The notes beneath the pieces are model-generated. The model had not been told where the DNA came from, made no database searches, and saw only the letters and a list, made by a program, of their open reading frames with translations. A program made the translations under genes and the position numbers. A stretch of DNA of 64,000 bases from Cyprinodon diabolis (Eukaryota > Chordata > Actinopteri > Cyprinodontiformes > Cyprinodontidae): the NCBI GenBank assembly GCA_030533445.1, contig CM060081.1:15589655-15653654 (forward strand), written 5' to 3'. Positions within the stretch are counted from its first letter, which is position 1. Each line of letters begins with the position of its first letter. Of the stretch, positions 63,996-64,000 are shown piece after piece.

Positions 63996-64000
63996 CATTA

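Noticed and set aside
63816..63998. Tyr/Ile-repeat frame on the reverse strand
   Set aside because: Translation of the (TA)n tract.

Overview
The window is vertebrate nuclear DNA, almost certainly from a ray-finned fish. Host genes are split by GT-AG introns. The repeats are typical of teleosts: L2-like, Rex1-like and RTE-like LINEs, Tc1 and hAT DNA transposons, tRNA-derived SINEs, and solo LTRs. Four host genes are recognisable: the 3' end of dido1 (+), two tandem opioid growth factor receptor (OGFR)-like genes (-), and a two-exon TASK-type two-pore K+ channel, best matched to kcnk15 (+). DIDO1 and OGFR are also close neighbours in human 20q13.33, so this part of the window preserves old microsynteny.

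Layout. 1-5279: last four coding exons of dido1 (SPOC domain, then a huge Pro-rich and Arg/Asp/Glu-rich final exon). 6618-8227: a nearly perfect Tc1 element with an open transposase. 8857-12031 and 16812-20817: two OGFR-like genes with the same seven-exon plan, both open when spliced. A stretch resembling the dido1 3' UTR recurs at about 12.29-12.49 kb, directly behind the first copy. This suggests the duplication unit ran from the dido1 3' UTR into ogfr exon 1, so the left copy lost its original 5' end. 21.5-35.7 kb: a graveyard of nested mobile elements, including Rex1 inside hAT inside an L2 tail, an RTE-like LINE with a 15-bp target-site duplication, and a solo LTR. 36160-41297: kcnk15, whose single intron holds an inverted repeat pair split by a hAT-like insertion. 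41.3-64 kb: no host gene was recognised. It holds two more solo LTRs, a long GGAT-type microsatellite abutting an almost complete but dead L2 LINE, SINEs, a MITE flanked by TTAA, and a terminal (TA)n tract. Some repeat-free stretches (about 54.9-55.3, 58.4-58.75 and 62.6-62.85 kb) could be conserved regulatory sequence, but this cannot be shown from one sequence.

The host genes do not form one pathway. DIDO proteins are chromatin and RNA polymerase II-associated factors, OGFR-like proteins carry the OGFr_N domain, and kcnk15 encodes a background K+ channel subunit. The strongest results are structural: the tandem duplication with apparent gene conversion of its 3' half, and several insertions whose order and target-site duplications can be read directly. 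I found no convincing unknown molecular system.
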